Positions 35,887-47,048 are shown, counted from the stretch's first letter. The stretch: 64,000 nucleotides of DNA from Siphonodentalium dalli (GCA_032622095.1 CP136061.1:251169582-251233581); one strand, 5' to 3'. Numbers and translations are program-made. The notes: generated by a model from the sequence alone, not told the origin.

Positions 35887-36385
35887 GAAACTATTAATGT
35901 ATAAAGAATAATTTGCAACATAATCTAAATGGCGTTCAGAAAAAAAAATATAATAAAAACAATTTCACAACATAAACTGATTGGCGTATAAAAATATAAG
36001 TTTACTATCGACAGTTGCGACAAAATAATAGTCAAATCGACATAATAATAGACAACTCGACAAAATAATCAAAACGATAACTGTTGATTAACAATAATAT
36101 TTATACTCGACTATACCCATTTACGACATATCAGCATAACTTATACATAGCCCGTGCAATTATGTTTAAATTTACATGCATTATGGGGTCTATAGAAATG
36201 TCCAGGTATAATGCAATTGGAAAGGGGTGCATATATTCAAGTAAGGTATGCCAAATAGAGGAAGTACCATGCACACATTTTAACTTACTACATGCACGAT
36301 TAGCGATGTTTGTTGAACATCACTATAACAATTTTGTTTACATAACAATGGTTTCAACATGCGAAATTTCGCTATCGGAGACCTA
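35887..36385. other. Spacer without recognisable gene
   Basis: AT-rich, with ACAAAATAATAGTCAAATCG-type short repeats at about 36020-36075. A plus-strand open frame here is not supported by composition. Confidence 0.45.
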
Positions 36386-36408
36386 TCTTCTATATCTATA
36401 TTTGCGAA

Positions 36409-36443
<35 letters not shown>

Positions 36444-38544
36444 GTTCTATAGAGATTCACAGGGGACCATCTAGATGATGCCAAAGGGGTCTACTAGGAG
36501 TAGCTTTTTACGAGAAAGATAATGGTCGGGGTTAGAATTTTCTAAAGTGACGCCGTTGTTGTCAGGGGCAGAAAAGGGGGAGGGCAGAACAAAAAATTGT
36601 CGCCGATTGCCACCAAACTTATATATAATCATCCCCATAATATGAGGAATCTAATGGCGTGGTTTAAATATGGCAAAAGTCGCACCGTTCGCGTCAGGGG
36701 TGCCCGGAAGGGGGGGGGGCAGATATTTTTTCTGACGCCGATTGCCACGAAACTTACATATAATCATCCCCATGATATGAACAGTCCAACGGTGTGGTTT
36801 AAATATGTCAAAAGTAGCGTCGTTTGAGTCAGGGATGAACGGAAGGGGAGAGGGGCACCAAAATTGATAAAACTTATTTTAGCGCCGATTTCCACCAAAT
36901 TGATATATATTCTTCTTCATGATACAAGGAATCTAATTGTGCGATTTAACAACGCCAAATTGTTTTTGGATGAGAGATTGGGAGGGGGTGGGCACTAAAT
37001 TTGATAATAAGTCGCCGATTGCCACCACACTAATACAAAATCATCCCCATGGTATGAGGAGTCTAATGGTGTGGCTTATATCTGTCAAATGTGGCCTCAT
37101 TCGAGTCAGGGTTGCATTGAAAGGAACAGGGGCACCAAAATTGATGCACAATTATTTTAGCGCCAATTTCCACCAAATTGATACACGTTCTTATCCATGA
37201 TACGAGGAATCTAATCGTGATTTAAAGACGCCATATTGCTGTTTGGGTGAGAGATGGAGAGGGGACGGGTTGGCACCAAATTTGATAAAAAAAATTGTTT
37301 AGTCGCCGATTATCACCAAACTTATAAACACTCATCTCCATGATATCAGGAGTGTAATCGCGAGGTTTAAGGATGTCACAAGTGGGGCCATTCGAGTCAG
37401 TGGTGTATAGAGATGAGAGGGACACAAAAAATTTGCGTCACGGATGGCGAGCGGATATGCACTATCATTGATAAGATTACTATTCGCCGATATCCACATA
37501 TAAGTTATATACAGTCACCAGGCCATCTCCATATCATTTTAAGTAGTTGGGCGTTCACATTTCACAATCCCGACATATGGTGACCCACATAAGTCACTTG
37601 AACAATTATATCTTCTTAACAGTCATATTTATATGGGAATGGCAATCAAGGCATTCACACAATGAGGTAGCAAAAAGAGATAACTAGAAGAAGCATTAAA
37701 CGTATATTTATCATTCTATTGAAGAGATACATATATTCGTGCAAACTGAGAGACATCGAACCGTCAGAGGATTGCATATATATAATAACAAAATTTAGTC
37801 TGTTCCATTCAATACAATTTCCACAAAAAGTTACAATTTGTCAAGAGATATGGAAGGCCTGTTCAAAAATAGTGGTCACAGTGTGCAGTCAAATATAGTT
37901 TCTTCTGATATACAAGAAAATGCAGTTAGTAGCAAAAGACTTTTCAGGATCCTACCAATACTGACATCTGACAAGGGTTTTAGAACAGACTCATCGACTG
38001 ACATAAACAACTCAAAATCTCGCTCTGTGCCTGGCACATGTAGCTGATATATGTGCGCAGCAATATTTCGTTTAAACTAAGAATATTTAGCCAATATATA
38101 GCACCATGAACAGAGGAGCACTTGGAAATTTCTTTGAAACATCTGTATCTTCATGGAGATATGATAGCCAGGTGTCCTCGAGATCTTAGTCCAACCCACT
38201 GACTAGATTGATACATCTCAATATGTAAAACCCAATTATCTTCTTTTATCGAACTAATGTGTTTATGATGTTCATGTATCATATAATAACGTCTAATGTA
38301 TACGCAGATGTAAATAAATAAATACTTCATTATTGGTGGAACGGATTAATCGCGATAAACAGAATGACAATTGACAAGTTGAGCCACTACTTATATTCCA
38401 TGACTATAATAATCATGTTTTGTGATGCTATTTGAATATACAATTAATGAGAAAACGTATAACACTTTAAGCAAGAGCATTCTCTATTCCCAACAAATAT
38501 CCACAGCATACATTAACCTGGGCAACGCCGGGTAACCCTGCTAG
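36386..38544 (+). mobile_element. Non-autonomous Helitron D, 2.16 kb
   Basis: Starts after A with TCTTCTATATCTATATTTGC (36386), then (TCTG)n. Ends with the hairpin CCTGGGCAACGCCGGG, then TAACCCTG and CTAG (38544), followed by T. The interior 36595-37450 has about six diverged ~140-bp units (GCCGATTGCCACCAAACTTA, ATCATCCCCATGATATGA, GAGTCTAATGGTGTGG). The rest (37450-38500) is unique, including the open frame at 37838-38047. No Rep/helicase domain. Confidence 0.75.
37838..38047 (+). CDS. Unidentified 69-codon frame inside Helitron D (possible captured fragment)
   Basis: Open frame rich in Ser, Asn and Asp (for example GHSVQSNIVSSDIQENAVSS), with normal-looking codon use and no repeats, in the unique part of the Helitron. 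Its composition suits the end of a protein-coding exon, and Helitrons are known to capture exons. I do not recognise the family, and no flanking splice sites can be confirmed. Chance remains possible. Confidence 0.22.
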   Translation: MSRDMEGLFKNSGHSVQSNIVSSDIQENAVSSKRLFRILPILTSDKGFRTDSSTDINNSKSRSVPGTCS

Positions 38545-41540
38545 TCAATAATAAGAACAAAGTTTATCTATATCTCCGCGTTCTTCTTTGTGGTGCTGTT
38601 GTAGGGCGCGTTTACATTGCTGTATACAGTTCTACACGCATACTGGTGTTAACGGGTTGATATAGAAATGCACACAGAAAGAATACGGCATTCGTTCGTG
38701 TGAGCAAATATCGTGTCCGTAAAAATTCACGGTCAACACCGCGGCATTGCGACAGGCAAATCTGATTTGATTAATTGTTAACCGGGCTTGGCGAATGTGC
38801 GTAATCTTTCTTTGTCATTTCAACCCATGTATTTCATATGGAATACAACGAGCATCGAGACAATATTGTCAGAAAATCCGATGCGCTATCTTTCTGTGGC
38901 AGTAGCCCACGGCCGGGCCCACCATCTCCTTCTTCTCAGGGGGTGTTTATACATTACCCGGCGAAGATCGCATTCGCTTTAGCCGGCAGCGATAACAATA
39001 GAGTGTTTATACTTCGCCGGATAAGAATTACGGCTATCCGGATACTCAGCTATACGGTTTTAAACTTTTGGATAAAATGATTTAGTACAAGCACCTGATT
39101 GTCGTATGGATTCTAATTCGCTCTGCGGTTAAGTTAGATATTTATCTGGGGTCATGCCGTCATGGGTGATTTCCTTTCAACAATTAACTCGAACAATAGT
39201 ATTGTGCAATCGCTGATAGACCAGCCCGCTTTTCACCTGTGTATATATTGGTCAGTGTGCCAGTTTGATTGTCTCTAATCAGCTGTCCGTCGGTGGTCAC
39301 GCACCTTCGTTATAAGCTATTATTATAAATACTAACTGATGATGGTACACGTACTCTGCATGCGCATGGTACATTTGTTGCGCATTCGATGGTATTAAAT
39401 GTGCGTGTTCATGTACATGTATGTCCATATATATATATATGTATGGAGAAATGGGATGGCACGTTTCTATGGATTCAAACATACTGGACAATTAGTTAAA
39501 TAATCTAAATTTGAGTGCGCCGTGGACCGTGAGGCTGATATGTACACAGGGACGGGTCTAGAGGGCCTGATTTGAAGGTGTGGGACTGTTCATCTTTGGA
39601 ATTTATCGACCGACCGTGGTTATGGCCACGTGTGAGAAAATGTTTTAATCTGAACCCTGAAAATTGCAAAATCCTAGCATCCAGCCTTAAGATTTCCAAT
39701 TGTTGGACATTTTCCAAACTTGACACACATCTAAGGTTGGATCATTTCCAACTGATGGCCATTTCAGTCCAAAAAATTGGCCAAAAAATAAGCAAATGTT
39801 GCCTAAAGAAATCACCAATAACAAATTGTTGAAAATAAAACTATGAGAACAATTTCAACATATATTGCTGATGTCAAATTTCCAACCATTGCCGTGTCAG
39901 GTATGAAATTTCCAGCTTTTGAATATATTGATTAAAATTGGGATGAGACACCCCCATCGCCACGGCCCTACATACGTGGACATGGTGAACGCCCGAGTAA
40001 AATGAAAAACATATTTTATTGTATAATGTGCAAACGTAAAATGTGTCACATTTGATTCGCGATGTTGAAACTTATATATATAATATAATATCCAATCCGA
40101 ATGATTATAGACACCAATTTGTAAATGCATGCGACGAAAATATCTCAAAACTGACAATGACCATGCTTTTGGTGCGACACTCACTTCACAGGCTGTCTAT
40201 GAAACCAAACAAACCATCAACAATTTTGTTTAAATATCTATAAAATTACCAATAGCAATACCTGAAAGTTTGAGTTGGATATTAATAATTTCGGCATTTC
40301 CATTTCTAAAAAGTTTCATTTCGCTATACTGCCCAACCATATCTCTAACAGGAAGCGGCTAGATGTTTACAGGTGTACATCAATATCATATTGCAGTTCA
40401 GTGAGAACTAAAACGAAAACTATTATGAAGTAAAGGAGACACATGAATATATGCGTATCTTCGCCGGCGATGTGTAAACACTCTGCCCAACCTTCGCCGG
40501 CTAACGTGTTCTCCGGGTAACGACTTCGCCGGCTATGTGTGAACGTCACCTTAGACTCAACTGACGCTGACGCGGCACAGATAAAATCGCTTTGGTCTGC
40601 TTATAGTTGATGTGACCCGAATTGCCAATTACCAGAGTACCGATGAGCGCGTATTCACTATCAGTTATCATATTGTGATCATAGTAATCCGCGACAAGTG
40701 ACTTCACACATATCTGTGTACAGATCTACACCAATGTAAATAACCCCTTAAAGACTTATATTTTGGCATATTTACCCACTGTGAATGCCCTGGAACCATT
40801 TAAGGGGGAGACACACATTTTGCGTAAATCCAACCAAAATTGCAACAGATTTTCAAGACATTATATCAAGGTATATCTGGCGATATTTAACAAATCAACT
40901 TCATTGTATATATAATCTGAGCAATTATTAAGAGACGACAAAAACAATGGATTTTATTACATTTAAGAAATTGAAATTATAATTTATTTTTACCCCTTTC
41001 GGTACCAAGAACTGCTAGAATAACTAATAGGTTGACACAACACTCCAATCACAAAATCCATGAAAAGGAAATGAGGCTTCATTTGTATAATAATATTGAT
41101 TTATATTTCTAATTGCATATAATATAGCATCATAACCCCATATATAATGACGCAGAATAAAGCAGTCACAAATATTCCAGCCCAATGAAAATAAATGTAG
41201 ACATGCAGCGTGGTCCACTCAAGCAGGGTGAAATCAAATTTAGGCCACAGTGTTAAGAGATATTGTGGTCAGCTGGTTGGTTATGAAACCATGACCCAGA
41301 ACTCATCTCGGGTATATCCTGTCTACCCGGCAGGCAGAGATTAACGACTTGGCCGGCGGAGATTATAGTCCATATCAAAACACCTGCGGTCCAGTGTTGT
41401 CACAGTCCATAACTGTTGGTGGTGAATAATGTTTAATAGCGTGAGCCACATTCAGTTTATTTATTTTACACGTTTTATTATTTGTTTGTAAAGATGTATT
41501 ATGAATTATTATCAGTGTTTTAAGTAGAGTTCACTACTGA
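38545..41540. other. Spacer with dispersed-repeat remnants
   Basis: GCCGGCGAAG-type sequence at about 38955-39060 recurs inverted at about 40448-40560 (CTTCGCCGGC, TGTTTACACATCGCC); both look like one MITE family. GTTTCCAA/TTTCCAACTG phrases at 39690-39930 resemble 13710-14055. No gene supported. Confidence 0.45.
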
Positions 41541-41541
41541 A

Positions 41542-41549
41542 TATATATA
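41542..41549 (+). promoter_or_regulatory. TATA-like box upstream of the FLYWCH gene
   Basis: TATATATA lies 32 bases before the ATG at 41581. If used, the 5' leader would be very short. Such AT words are common here, so this is weak. Confidence 0.2.
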
Positions 41550-41580
41550 CTGTTAGATTCCCTGGTCTGACATAAACACG

Positions 41581-42510
41581 ATGGCAAGCACACAAGTGAA
41601 CGTAAATTATATTCCAAATACTAGAGGTGGAAAGTATCTGGTATATGATGACTACAAATTCTCCGTTAAATCAAGGAGAAATGATCGAATTCATTGGCGA
41701 TGTTGTAAGAAAGACTGCCGTGCAACCACCAACACTGAGAACGATATGGTGATATCCAACAGCGGCAACCATAACCACGAACCTGATTTCAACCAAGTAG
41801 CAGCAGATTCCTGGATTGCAGACCTCAAAAAGCTTGTTAAGACAAGTAACAAGCCAGTAACAACGCTATACCAGGAAGATATAGGAAGTATGTACTGAGT
41901 AAATTTAATTTCGCATTCTCATTAATCTTGCAACGCTCTTTATATTAGTATTCAGAAAGAAAACTAAGCAAGTAATAACTAAAGTAAAACTGGTGTAATG
42001 TTATATTATATATATTATAATTATTATTAAAGAATAGAGAATACTAAGCAAGTAATAACTCTATTAATGTTTATAATTTAACCATGCTATTTTTTCTCTC
42101 CAACAGATCTTCGAGCAGACGAGACCGACCCTGAAATTATAGCGAAAATCCCGACATATTACAGCATCAAAACAGCATTGTATCATGCCAGAGCCGAAAA
42201 CCAGCCAAAGTTACCAATTCATCGTTCAGGAGTCGACCTTCCTGATGTATACAAAACAACAGCCAACAACCACAACTTCCTACTAGCCGATGACGGAGAG
42301 ACTGAAAAGATTCTGATATTCGCGACCAGAGAAAATCTAGAAAATTTAGCTGTTGCCGGAACGATCTTCTGTGATGGAACGTTTGAGAAAAGCCCAACGA
42401 TCTTCTTTCAACTGTACACGAATATCGGCCTGATATTCGTGTACGCGAATATCGGCCTTTCGTTAGACACCAAAATGAGCCCTCTACGCGCTGTATTCCT
42501 CGAGTTTTGA
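41581..42510 (+). CDS. FLYWCH zinc finger plus N-terminal part of a MULE transposase domain, two exons
   Basis: Exon 1 is 41581-41887, intron 41888-42106 (GTATGT donor, TTTTTTCTCTCCAACAG acceptor), exon 2 is 42107-42510; 711 nt, 236 residues. The frame is kept across the splice, giving EDIG-N-LRADE. Residues about 9-68 form a FLYWCH finger: RGGKYLVYDDYKF, HWRCCKKDC (likely ligands Cys41 and Cys46) and GNHNH (His64, His66), a DNA- or protein-binding fold. Residues about 170-210 (FATRENLENL, FCDGTF with Asp192, FFQLY) match the start of the Mutator-like transposase domain. The protein ends at residue 236, so the later catalytic residues are missing. The end follows a local duplication/palindrome of CGAATATCGGCC at 42418-42461, which may have disrupted the original frame. 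Likely a transposase-derived gene, either decayed or a short domesticated form. Confidence 0.7.
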
Positions 42511-43105
42511 ATTTTCCAAAAACCCCAATTATCCTCATCGTCCGGCCGCTCATCGCCGTCGAAATTAGCCATCGCCACCAATTCCCAGTAACAATTATGA
42601 TAAAAACTATAGTCGGCAACTCTGTGATGTTGAGGATTATCACACCTGCCCCAACACCTACCCGAAACAATAGCCGCCGGGTGAACAGGACGACCCCCTC
42701 ATCTCAGCAGAATTTCATTGATCATTGTCATGAAAATTCTCAAATAATTTATGAGTAGTTGCCTTTCTAAATGAAAGTTATATATTAAATTTCATGAATC
42801 AAGAATAATTAAGTATCCTCTCATGATCGTCATATATGATATCATGGATATATGAACTGCACTTTTGAAGAAAAAAAAAATCTATTTTACAGAAGTTCTT
42901 GGTACTGGAAAACAGTGAAATTTTAAATATATGTCATGCCATAAAAGTCAAGTAAATGAGGTTATAATACCCAACGGGTCGATAGTTCTTAAATATTGTG
43001 TTACAATAATCGCTTATACCAAATTTCACAAAGAAATACCTGACATATTTTGAGAAAATCCATTTTGAAATAGCGGGATTTTTTTGCAAATCGTGCGTCT
43101 GACCT
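42511..43105. other. Spacer after the FLYWCH gene
   Basis: Open frames on both strands at 42167-42758 overlap or follow exon 2 and show no domain. I find no clear continuation of the MULE domain in any frame after 42510. Confidence 0.5.
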
Positions 43106-43576
43106 TTAACCCTTTACCCAACAAAACGGCCAAAAACGGCCAAAACAAAGCTTCAACAGCCTAAAATGTCTTCGGTCTGTCTCAATAACACCATACAAAT
43201 CTGGATATCATTGGAACCGGTTCATTGACCACATTGTGATTGTTACAGTTATGCCCTGTGCCAATGCATTCTCTTATATATGCGAGTCGACCATAGGTCG
43301 CCTCGCATATATAAGAGAATGCATTGGCCTAAAATGCATTTTACCATTTTTTCTTACATTTTTTAACAATTTTATAATGTTTTAACAATTTTATAATTTT
43401 TTTCTTACATTTTTTAACAATGTTTAAAATATTTTTCTACATTGTTTGACAATTTTATCAGTTTTAATATGTGTTAAGCCAATGCATTCTCTTATAGATG
43501 CGAGGCGACCTATGGTCGACTCGCATATATAATAGAATGCATTGGCACAGGGTCGTTCTGTTGGGTAAAGGGTTAA
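43106..43576 (-). mobile_element. Composite TTAA (piggyBac-like) MITE carrying the paired hairpin module, copy 3
   Basis: TTAACCCTTTACCCAACA at 43106 to TGTTGGGTAAAGGGTTAA ending 43576, 471 bp, inverted relative to copies 1 and 2. Palindromes lie at 43260-43328 and 43478-43546; the second has arm changes (TTATAGATGCG; ATAATAGAATG). Module borders are at the same outer positions as in the other copies. It ends 38 bp beyond the stop codon of the BPI-like gene, so it probably lies in that gene's 3' untranslated region or directly downstream. Confidence 0.85.
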
Positions 43577-43613
43577 GTTATGGAATCAAGAACAATTGGG
43601 ACTGAACATTTCT

Positions 43614-45227
43614 TCAGCTGACACAATGAAGAGCGTTTATGATTGACAACGACAATAGGAACACCGATGACACGATGGCGGGTGCCATCATACGTGAACT
43701 GTTGTCAATACACGCCACGTAATCCATTCGCTCTGTATAATTGTTGCTAGGGTGGTCGGTGACGTAAAGACCGCTATCTCGTATATCGTATACTTGACCA
43801 TACGTCTTCATTGGCTGTACCTTTGTTTGTACATGTCCAGAAACCTCTTCGATATTTTCCGTGATCAGCAAAGCCCCGTTCAGAAATGTTATACTCGTGT
43901 CCTTGACGACCAAGGAACTCGGAAGTTTGGTCAACGGTTTGAGTTGAAATGGGACAACGAGCTTATTGATTTTGTCGAACATGTCGTGATAAAACAATTT
44001 AGGACCATGCAGCACCCAAAACGTGAAATCATCGCTGTTAGCCGGGCCGATTGAAGAATTCGTGATCGATATATTGCCCTTAATTGACTTCAGATGTATC
44101 CATGCGTGTGTATCGTTATACTTCATTTGCACCGGGATATTCGCGTCGATGTCCATTGTAAAAATTTGACGAGAAACGTTTCCGTTCTTGCATATGGTCC
44201 TGGCTAGCATACGAACCGCCATGTTCATCTGGATTGACATCATCATCGGGTTAATCTTCATTGCGAAGTCTTGACTGGTGAAATCGAATTGAAGGGACGC
44301 GTTTGGATACACATCTTTAGATACGGGGAACAAATCATGCATAGCCCGCATGGTCAAATACCTCCGCAAGACATTATCGAACTGTCTGGCTACTGTCCTC
44401 GCATGTTGTTTTAAAACAATGCCCAGCATGCCCTCACTTATCGCCATGGTTACCATTCGATCAGTTCGAACTTCTGGGACACTCACACCAGGGCTGTATG
44501 CTACGACTGTCTTCTTTGAGCCGGTTGAAACTTCGAACACTTGATTCACGACATAAACATAATCAGCACCGACAATTACTTTGGAAGCATGCATGTAAAA
44601 ATTTTCACCCCAACCTGATTCAAAATCAAATCCCATTCTCGAATCTAGCAAGAATGTTTGTTTATTGAGATCTTTTCCAATAAGCCCACACACTGCGTCA
44701 CCAATGTTGCCGATCAGTTCGCTAGTGTGTGCGATTAGAGAAGTTATCCAAGTATTTTCGCTACTGAAATGTCCATATGTCAGCGAGCAATGGTCGTTGT
44801 CTTCAAAAGTAGCCACACGATTATTATATTCTACGAAGAGTTCTATAGAAAATTTTATATCTATCATTACCAGATCGGTAGCTTGAAGAATATTGTTAGA
44901 TATTCCCGCTGTCAAAACGAGCTTGTCTATATCTGCATTAAATATCATGGAGCTTGTTTCCGGGTGGAAACTTACATTGAACCGCTCACCCTCCAGCGTC
45001 TTCACCCTGAGGCTGGTCACACTGAAGCCTTTCCAAGATATTGGTTTCATTTTTCCAAGAATAAGGTTGATATCCGTATCCTCTATCCATTTGAATAATT
45101 GTTTGAAAACGTTTATGTCGAGCCGGACCGCGAAATAATTTTCGCTACTATCTGTATAACTATACACGTGAGTACATAAACTGGTTATTCCAAGAACAAT
45201 AAGTGTAGCATACATTTTGCGGAACAT
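43614..45227 (-). CDS. Secreted BPI/LBP-like lipid-binding protein, probably GPI-anchored
   Basis: Intronless frame of 537 residues; typical BPI/LBP proteins are somewhat shorter. The BPI/LBP/CETP family binds lipids such as lipopolysaccharide with two barrel domains and acts in innate immunity or lipid transfer. Residues 1-23 (MFRKMYATLIVLGITSLCTH..) form a signal peptide. The N-terminal barrel covers about 33-230, with Cys147 and Cys180 placed like the family's conserved disulfide, around ENTWITSLIAHTSELIG. The second domain starts near SPGVSVPEVRTDRMV (245-259). N-glycosylation sites: N84, N309, N350, N371, N385, N390, N496, N509. The tail is unusual: small residues DNSS (508-511), a short spacer, then a hydrophobic end (AIVSSVFLLSLSIINALHC) without a cytoplasmic part, as in GPI signals. 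The start has A at -3; Met5 is an alternative. Exact substrate unknown. Confidence 0.78.
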   Translation of the reverse strand: MFRKMYATLIVLGITSLCTHVYSYTDSSENYFAVRLDINVFKQLFKWIEDTDINLILGKMKPISWKGFSVTSLRVKTLEGERFNVSFHPETSSMIFNADIDKLVLTAGISNNILQATDLVMIDIKFSIELFVEYNNRVATFEDNDHCSLTYGHFSSENTWITSLIAHTSELIGNIGDAVCGLIGKDLNKQTFLLDSRMGFDFESGWGENFYMHASKVIVGADYVYVVNQVFEVSTGSKKTVVAYSPGVSVPEVRTDRMVTMAISEGMLGIVLKQHARTVARQFDNVLRRYLTMRAMHDLFPVSKDVYPNASLQFDFTSQDFAMKINPMMMSIQMNMAVRMLARTICKNGNVSRQIFTMDIDANIPVQMKYNDTHAWIHLKSIKGNISITNSSIGPANSDDFTFWVLHGPKLFYHDMFDKINKLVVPFQLKPLTKLPSSLVVKDTSITFLNGALLITENIEEVSGHVQTKVQPMKTYGQVYDIRDSGLYVTDHPSNNYTERMDYVACIDNSSRMMAPAIVSSVFLLSLSIINALHCVS

Positions 45228-45813
45228 GTTGGGAATACCTTGTTCAATGACAAATATTCCTTCTAGTCACTCCCATATGATAACTCTGATTGAAGATATT
45301 CGTTTTGTACCCGCATAACATCAATGTCATACTACGTAAACCGGTTAATATACAGCCAGAAGAATACCCTGACTTAAAATTACTTCCTCTTTGACCAATG
45401 TTGCTATTATATGGCTTACTTGGGTAACCCCCTGTATATACCCGGCAATACAATCGAACAACGGTGTGAGTCAATAGGGGCAGATATGTAATTCTCTACC
45501 ATTTATACACTCTATATAAAGTACTATATAGTGCTCGACCAGGAAGTTTATTATATCTGCATCGTATATAAATTCAAACATATCATGTTATGCCGCATTA
45601 AGCGGAACATTTTTTCCATTGATAGAACTCGGTACACCGTGCTTCTTTGTTCAATGTGAAGTTCGTCCTCTTATATATAGGAGATATGGTTTGTAGGTCC
45701 ATTGTCATATGCAACATCACATTAAAATGTGCAGTCATTAACATCTGTATCCACAAGTGATGTGGGGATTTCCCATTTCAGCATTTATAGTCATATCAAA
45801 CTTTTCAAAACCT
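45228..45813. other. Upstream region of the BPI-like gene
   Basis: No exon supported. On the minus strand, TATATAG-type words occur about 290-310 bp before the start codon (near 45515-45535), but none can be called a promoter with confidence. Confidence 0.4.
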
Positions 45814-46038
45814 ATTCGTCATCTCCGATTTAAACCTATAACTATATAGCCCGGATTCGTCATCTCCGGTTTAAACCTATAACTATATAGCCCGGATTCG
45901 TCATCTCCGGTTTAAACCTATAACTATATAGCCCGGATTCGTCATCTCCGGTTTAAACCTATAACTATATAGCCCGGATTCGTCATCTCCGGTTTAAACC
46001 TATAACTATATAGCCCGGATTCGTCATCTCCGGTTTAA
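45814..46038. repeat. 41-bp minisatellite, about 5.5 units
   Basis: Units of ATTCGTCATCTCCGGTTTAA ACCTATAACTATATAGCCCG G. A diverged single unit returns at about 46380-46425 and near 51715-51740 (TTCATCATATCCAGTTTAAAC). Confidence 0.95.
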
Positions 46039-46171
46039 TTTGGTCTAAATGAAAGACTATTAAAGTGATGTGAAGCACTCAGGTAGGGTGATCAAATATA
46101 AATGGAGAATAATCTTGTTCAAAGTAGTTATTTTTACAAATATTATATCTAAATTGACAACACACACACCG

Positions 46172-46308
46172 TCATTCTTATATATTAATTAAATGCAGTG
46201 ACTGCCGATGGTGAGATCATTCTTATATATTAATTAAATGCAGTGACTGCCGATGGTGAGATCATTCTTATATATTAATTAAATGCAGTGACTGCCGATG
46301 GTGAGATC
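46172..46308. repeat. 45-bp tandem repeat, three units
   Basis: Units starting TCATTCTTATATATTAATTA at 46172, 46217 and 46262, each ending GCCGATGGTGAGA. Confidence 0.95.
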
Positions 46309-46562
46309 GTTTTTGTTGGTTTATCGCCGATAGAAGCGTCCCGATTCGAGTAGTACATAGTCATATCAAACTTCTCGAAACCTATAACTATATACCCGGA
46401 TTCGTCATCTCCGGTTTAAACCTGGTCTAAATGAAAGACTATGTAAACATGCATAATAATTAAATTCAAAGAAACCAAAAAATATATAATAATTAATTTC
46501 AAGGAAATAACAAGCATTTATACATATTTATTAACGAGAAAATAACCACGAGAACATCTGCA

Positions 46563-47048
46563 GTGGTCTGTCGACCATACGACCTACGTTTGACAAGCCT
46601 GTATATAAATAGCGAGCCTGTCATTTGCAGAATGAGGTCCACAGAGGGTGAATTTAGTGACGCTATCCAACACAGTGGGCTAGCATCACTAAATTCACCC
46701 TCTGGGAACCTCATTCTGCTTAGGCCATCAACTGCTATGGTAGACCTAGGATAAGATTGAAGTTCCCCAGTTATATAGTTAGTGATGTTCACACATTTTC
46801 CATTTTATAGAAACTTTCCAGAAGGAAAAACTAAAAACAATGTTAATTTGATACTGTAGATACTTCCCAGAAGATGAGGCCTAAGCAGAATGAGGTCTCC
46901 AGAGGGTGAGTTTGGTCGTGCTAGCCCGCTGTGTGGGATAGCATCACTAAATTCACCCTCTGTGGACCTCATTCTGTAAATGACAGGCACGCTATTTGCA
47001 GGCTTGACGTTGGAGAGATCAGGAGAATCTCGGTATGGTCTACCAGGT
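46563..47048. mobile_element. Long inverted repeat with palindromic arms
   Basis: The left arm 46563-46733 and right arm 46869-47048 are complementary (GCCTGTCATTTGCAGAATGA against TCATTCTGTAAATGACAGGC; GACCATACGACC against GGTATGGTC). Each arm is itself a palindrome: GCAGAATGAGGTCCACAGAG with GGGAACCTCATTCTGC, and AGGGTGAATTTAGTGA with TCACTAAATTCACCCT. The open frames on both strands reflect this symmetry. Foldback-type element. Confidence 0.88.

Noticed and set aside
36084-36452. 122-codon frame ending in SVCLSVCLSVC
   Set aside because: It runs into the (TCTG)n start of Helitron D; no domain and no splice context.
42167-42670. 167-codon minus-strand frame opposite the MULE exon
   Set aside because: It is antisense to the supported exon 2 and has no domain.
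43752-45138. Several plus-strand frames opposite the BPI-like gene
   Set aside because: Shadows of the supported minus-strand coding sequence.
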